Shown here: in pieces, positions 60,523 to 64,000 of the stretch
Layout: each line of letters begins with the position of its first letter
How positions within the stretch are numbered: position 1 is the first letter of the stretch
From: VXNE01 sp965248075
GTDB lineage: Bacteria > Pseudomonadota > Gammaproteobacteria > Pseudomonadales > Azotimanducaceae
Assembly: GCA_965248075.1 (NCBI GenBank)
Contig: CBDFIL010000001.1
Coordinates: 1,031,016 to 1,095,015, forward strand
Length of the DNA stretch: 64,000 nt
Reading direction: 5' to 3'
The notes under the pieces: model-generated
The model's input: only the letters and a program-made list of their open reading frames with translations
Told to the model about the DNA's origin: nothing
Database searches by the model: none
Program-made: the position numbers and the translations under genes

Positions 60523-61431
60523 TTGGACATCAGCGAATACGGAGTCTCCCCCAACGCGGACCCTATCGTCCGGAACCTTGAGGAGTACGGCCTGCTGCAG
60601 CACGCGGTGGAGCTCCAGGCATACGGCATAACCGTGGTGCCGCCCGAAAAGATGGGCGTCGACGACGGCTTCGTCGAGCGCCTGCGCAGCGCGATCCTCG
60701 GGACGTGTGAGAAGCGCAGTGGCGTCAGGATCGACGACCACACCACCGACGAGCCCGACCTCCGGAAGATGGGCGCGAGAACGTGGTACCTGTTGCACGA
60801 GGACGAGGCCTTCGCCGAGGCGGCGACCAATCCGCGCATGCTCACCCTGGTGCGCTGGCTGTGCGGGCAGAGCGCCTGCCTGACCGCCCAGACCTGGATC
60901 ATCAAGCCCCCCGCCGAAAACGTGGAGCCGAATCCGCGCGTCGGCCTGCACAGCGACGCCCACGGCATCCCGCCCGGCGGCGGTCACATCGCCCACGTCT
61001 GCAACGCCTCGTGGCTCTGCACCGACTACGCCGGCGCGGAGGACGGACCCACCGTCTTCGTACCCGGCAGTCACCGCTACGGCCGCGCGACGCTGCCCCA
61101 CGAGGCGTCCATGACCATGGGAGACAACGCCCCCTTCCCGTTGGTCCCCCTCATCGGCAAGGCCGGCTCGCTCGCGATCTGGCACGGTGCGACCTGGCAC
61201 GGCTCGACGCCCCGCACCAACCGCGGGCTACGCGTCACGCTGGTGCAGGTGTTCATGCGCATGCACATGCGGCCGCACCACCTGTGGGAGGACGTCCCGC
61301 CGCCGTTCATGGACAAGTACCCCGAACTCAAGTGCGTACTCGGAGATCCCGGCTATCCGTTCAAGGAGAGCATCGACAACATGGAGGGCGTCATCGCGTT
61401 CATGAACACGGGCACGGACCCGTACGCCTGA
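60523..61431 (+). CDS. phytanoyl-CoA dioxygenase family protein, copy 1
   Basis: 302 residues. The Fe(II)/2-oxoglutarate oxygenase core has H-x-D in GLHSDAHGIPPGGGH, and the distal His and 2-oxoglutarate Arg in WHGSTPRTNRGLRVTL. The TTG start (LDISEYGVSPNADP) is chosen because copies 2 and 3 begin with ATG at the same residue and AGGAG precedes it. The paralogues are about 80% identical; substrate choice is unknown. Confidence 0.88.
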   Translation: MDISEYGVSPNADPIVRNLEEYGLLQHAVELQAYGITVVPPEKMGVDDGFVERLRSAILGTCEKRSGVRIDDHTTDEPDLRKMGARTWYLLHEDEAFAEAATNPRMLTLVRWLCGQSACLTAQTWIIKPPAENVEPNPRVGLHSDAHGIPPGGGHIAHVCNASWLCTDYAGAEDGPTVFVPGSHRYGRATLPHEASMTMGDNAPFPLVPLIGKAGSLAIWHGATWHGSTPRTNRGLRVTLVQVFMRMHMRPHHLWEDVPPPFMDKYPELKCVLGDPGYPFKESIDNMEGVIAFMNTGTDPYA

Positions 61432-61447
61432 CCTCCAACCCGCCGCC

Positions 61448-61623
61448 GTAGGGGACGGGCCTGTCCCCTCCCGTCGCCGGGGCCCCGCACTGCCTGGACA
61501 CGGGCGACCACGAGGGTCGCCCCTGCAACGCTTGAGGCGGCGTGTAGGGGACGGGCTTGTCCCGTCCCGTACCGAAACACCCGTCATGTGTCCCGTCCTG
61601 GCGGGGACAGGCCCCAGCCCTAC
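61448..61623. repeat. two BIMEs between PhyH copies 1 and 2
   Basis: GTAGGGGACGGGCCTGTCCC hairpin, GGGCGACCACGAGGGTCGCCC hairpin, then GTAGGGGACGGGCTTGTCCC (head at 61543) and GGGGACAGGCCCCAGCC with CTAC at 61620. They fill most of the gap. Confidence 0.75.
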
Positions 61624-61637
61624 AGCGACATGCTATG

Positions 61638-61647
61638 TTTGGTATAC
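61638..61647 (+). promoter_or_regulatory. shared promoter motif of PhyH gene 2
   Basis: TTTGGTATAC, in the same relative position as in copies 1 and 3. Confidence 0.55.
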
Positions 61648-61684
61648 GAAGGTAGCTGCCCGCCGGCCAAAGGAGTAGAGCGCA

Positions 61685-62596
61685 ATGGGCATCAGCGAAT
61701 ACGGAGTCTCCCCCAACGCGGATCCCATCGTCCGGGACCTCGTGAAGTACGACCTGCTGAAACACGCGGTCGAGCTCGAAGCCTACGGCATGACCGTGGT
61801 GCCGCCGGAGAAGATGGGCGTCGACGCGGACTTCGTCGAGCGCCTGCGCAACGCCATCCTGCGCACGTGCGAACAGCGCCACGGCGTCAAGATCAGCGAC
61901 CACACGATCGACGAGCCCGACCCGAAGGACATCTCGGCCAAGCCGTGGTTGCTCTTGGAGGAGGACGAGGCCTTCGTCGAGGCGGCGACCAATCCGCGCA
62001 TGCTGACGCTGCTGCGCTGGCTGTGTGGCCAGAGCGTCTGCCTGACGGGACAGGCCTACATCATCAAGCCGCCCACGAAGGACGAAGTGGACCCGGGTGC
62101 GAGCGTCGGCCTGCACAGCGACGCGCACGGCATCCCGCCTGGCGGCGGTCACATCGCCCACGTCGCCAACGCGTCCTGGCTCTGCACCGACTACAACGGC
62201 GCCGAGGACGGTCCCACCGTCTTCGTACCCGGCAGCCACCAGTACGGGCGCGCGACCCTGCCCCACGAGGCGGCCATGGGCCTGGGTGACGAATCCCCTT
62301 TCAAGGTGTTCCCGCTGATCGGCAGGGCCGGGTCCCTCGCGCTCTGGCACGGGGCCACCTGGCACGGCACGACGACCCGCACCAACCCGGGCCTGCGCGT
62401 CACCCTCGTGCAGGTCTTCATGCGCATGCACATGCGGCCGATCCACACGTGGGACGACGTCTCGCCGCAGCTCATGGAGAAATACCCCGAGCTCAAGCGT
62501 GTCCTGGGCGAACACACCTACCCGTTCCGGGAGAACATCGACAACCCGGAGACTGTCGCGCCGTTCATGATGACGGGCACAGATCCGTACGCCTGA
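61685..62596 (+). CDS. phytanoyl-CoA dioxygenase family protein, copy 2
   Basis: 303 residues. GLHSDAHGIPPGGGH (H-x-D) and WHGTTTRTNPGLRVTL (His, Arg). It starts MGISEYGVSPNADP; AAGGAG lies 12 bases upstream. It is closest to copy 3. It has its own promoter motif, so the paralogues are separately transcribed units. Confidence 0.9.
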   Translation: MGISEYGVSPNADPIVRDLVKYDLLKHAVELEAYGMTVVPPEKMGVDADFVERLRNAILRTCEQRHGVKISDHTIDEPDPKDISAKPWLLLEEDEAFVEAATNPRMLTLLRWLCGQSVCLTGQAYIIKPPTKDEVDPGASVGLHSDAHGIPPGGGHIAHVANASWLCTDYNGAEDGPTVFVPGSHQYGRATLPHEAAMGLGDESPFKVFPLIGRAGSLALWHGATWHGTTTRTNPGLRVTLVQVFMRMHMRPIHTWDDVSPQLMEKYPELKRVLGEHTYPFRENIDNPETVAPFMMTGTDPYA

Positions 62597-62639
62597 CGCA
62601 AAGCGCGTCGTCGCCGACCCGCGGGGGACGGGCTTGTCC

Positions 62640-62935
62640 TGTCCCCCGTCCTGACACCCCGTCCCGACAATCCACCCCCCTGACACCAAGCCACCATAAG
62701 GGGCGGGCTTGTCGCGTGTGTCCGGGCCCTGCGCGGGTCCTGCGAGCCCGTGCCGTGTGTGTCCGGGTCCTGCTGCGCCGTGTGTGTCCGGGTCCTGCTG
62801 CGGGTCCTGCTGCGGGTCCTGCTGCGTGAGGGGCGGGCTTGCCGTGTGTGTCCGGGTCCTGCTGGAAACAGATCGCCGCGTGTGTCCGGAAACAGACCAA
62901 GGCGGGGACAAGCCCCGCCCCTACGGTCCCCCGAA
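62640..62935. repeat. CGTGTGTCCGGGTCCTGCTG tandem tract plus REP
   Basis: CGTGTGTCC occurs five to six times, with CGGGTCCTGCTG repeated four to five times. A GGCGGGGACAAGCCCCGCCCCTAC hairpin follows. Together with short GGGGACGGGCTTGTCC pieces this fills the 424-bp gap 62597-63020; no gene is supported. Confidence 0.78.
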
Positions 62936-62973
62936 GCAAAGTTCAGACCGCGATGGCCCTACAACCTATTAGG

Positions 62974-62983
62974 TGTGGTATGC
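62974..62983 (+). promoter_or_regulatory. shared promoter motif of PhyH gene 3
   Basis: TGTGGTATGC, 37 bases before the ATG, as at copies 1 and 2. Confidence 0.55.
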
Positions 62984-63020
62984 CGAACTTGCCGCACGCC
63001 CGCCGGCGCAGGAGAGCGCA

Positions 63021-63929
63021 ATGGACATCAGTGAATACGGAGTCTCCCCCAACGCGGATCCCATCGTCCGGGACCTCGAGAAGTACGATCTGCTGAAACA
63101 CGCGGTGGAGCTCGAAGCCTATGGCATGACCGTGGTGCCGCCGGAGAAGATGGGCGACGAGGGCTTCGGCGAGCGCCTGCGCAACGCCATCCTCCGCACG
63201 TACGAAAAGCGCAACGGCGAGAAGATCAACGACTACACGACCGACGAGCCCGACCCGGAGCTGGTCCGTACCAACTCGTGGTACCTGCTCGAGGAGGACG
63301 AGGCCTTCGTCGAGGCGGCGACCAACCCGCGCATGCTGACGCTGATACGCTGGCTGTGCGGCCAGAGTGTGTGTCTCACGGGACAGAACTGGATCATCAA
63401 GCCGCCCACCACCGACAAGGTGGACCCCGCCGCCAGCGTCGGCCTGCACAGCGACGCCCACGGCATCCCGCCCGGCGGCGGTCACATCGCCCACGTCTGC
63501 AACGCGTCGTGGCTCTGCACCGACTACAACGGCGCCGAGGACGGACCCACCGTCTTCGTCCCGGGCAGTCACCACTACGGGCGGGCGACGCTGCCCCACG
63601 AGTCGGCCATGGGCCTGGGGGACGACTCGCCCTTCAACGTGTTCCCGCTCATCGGCAAGGCCGGATCGCTCGCGCTGTGGCATGGAGCGACCTGGCATGG
63701 CACGACGCCCCGCACCAACCCGGGCATGCGCATTACGCTGGTACAGGTGTTCATGCGCATGCACATGCGCCCGATCCACATGTGGGACGACATCTCGCCG
63801 CAGCTCATGGAGAAGTACCCCGAGCTCAAGCGCGTACTCGGCGATCACACCTACCCGTTCCGAGAGAACATCTCCAACATGGAGAGCGTCGCCCCGTTCA
63901 TGCACACGGGTACGGATCCGTACGCCTGA
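63021..63929 (+). CDS. phytanoyl-CoA dioxygenase family protein, copy 3
   Basis: 302 residues. Iron and 2-oxoglutarate motifs as in the other copies (GLHSDAHGIPPGGGH, WHGTTPRTNPGMRITL). It starts MDISEYGVSPNADP with GGAGAG upstream. Differences from copy 2 concentrate around residues 40-80 and the C-terminal 20 residues, where substrate specificity may lie. After it a degenerate REP begins (63935-64000) and the window ends. Confidence 0.9.
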   Translation: MDISEYGVSPNADPIVRDLEKYDLLKHAVELEAYGMTVVPPEKMGDEGFGERLRNAILRTYEKRNGEKINDYTTDEPDPELVRTNSWYLLEEDEAFVEAATNPRMLTLIRWLCGQSVCLTGQNWIIKPPTTDKVDPAASVGLHSDAHGIPPGGGHIAHVCNASWLCTDYNGAEDGPTVFVPGSHHYGRATLPHESAMGLGDDSPFNVFPLIGKAGSLALWHGATWHGTTPRTNPGMRITLVQVFMRMHMRPIHMWDDISPQLMEKYPELKRVLGDHTYPFRENISNMESVAPFMHTGTDPYA

Positions 63930-64000
63930 TGATCCAGGGGCCGCCCTCGTGGGGGCCCGTGCCAAAGTCGTGCACGGTTTTCGGAACGCGGCCCGAATTC

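Overview
The window is GC-rich chromosomal DNA of a bacterium with a Gram-negative envelope (TonB-dependent receptor, CsgG-type lipoprotein, multihaem lipoprotein). It is most likely an uncultured member of Pseudomonadota, possibly a gammaproteobacterium. That assignment rests on gene style only (YbdL/YafV-like pair, HipAB, HicAB, DUF1538), so it is tentative. No rRNA, tRNA or CRISPR array was recognised.

Layout: 0.2-6.9 kb, TonB receptor, RNA 2',3'-cyclic phosphodiesterase, PPK2 kinase and an eight-CXXCH cytochrome/TPR lipoprotein. 6.9-9.6 kb, a nine-unit tandem array of REP-like palindromes split by an intact IS110-family element. 9.6-17.7 kb, a heterodimeric ABC exporter, an alpha/beta hydrolase overlapping a nucleotidyltransferase fusion, and a CsgG-like lipoprotein. 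17.7-26.5 kb, an accessory stretch: a MITE, a D12-type adenine methylase, a solo IS110 left end, Fpg-like glycosylase, universal stress protein, MATE exporter, AAA/DUF4143 ATPase, HicAB and an HNH enzyme resembling phosphorothioate-DNA restriction enzymes. 26.8-32.2 kb, LLM oxidoreductase/SDR operon, cupin, an amidohydrolase enclosed by inverted repeats, and a periplasmic binding protein. 32.2-35.1 kb, MITE, LRAT-domain protein, a GGTGGGTGTCCC cluster and HipAB. 35.1-50.6 kb, catabolic and housekeeping genes: cytochrome c, omega-amidase and aminotransferase, carotenoid oxygenase, GH88/105-like hydrolase, sulfatase, LLM oxidoreductase, HIT protein, AhcY, a UGA-containing SelW-like selenoprotein, a Fic protein, Rieske oxygenase subunits and an esterase. 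50.6-55.8 kb, an apparent six-gene operon with two DUF1538 membrane proteins, a P-II-like protein, an amidohydrolase, a membrane coiled-coil protein and a CoA-transferase. 56-64 kb, a MoxR ATPase, a frameshifted MazF, a Y1 (RAYT-like) transposase, a DUF6884 protein, an exported methyltransferase and three tandem phytanoyl-CoA-dioxygenase paralogues with a shared promoter motif.

The most interesting system is the repeat and mobile-element ecology. REP-like elements (GTAG head plus GC-rich hairpin, usually two head-out hairpins forming a BIME) are scattered throughout. They often abut genes so closely that the TAG of the GTAG head is the stop codon. The IS110 element has inserted at a CT core inside one REP. 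In its non-coding left end a bridge-RNA-like layout can be read directly: a target loop whose guides match the REP target and a donor loop whose guides match the element's own ends. A second locus keeps only this left end, in a REP of the same type.
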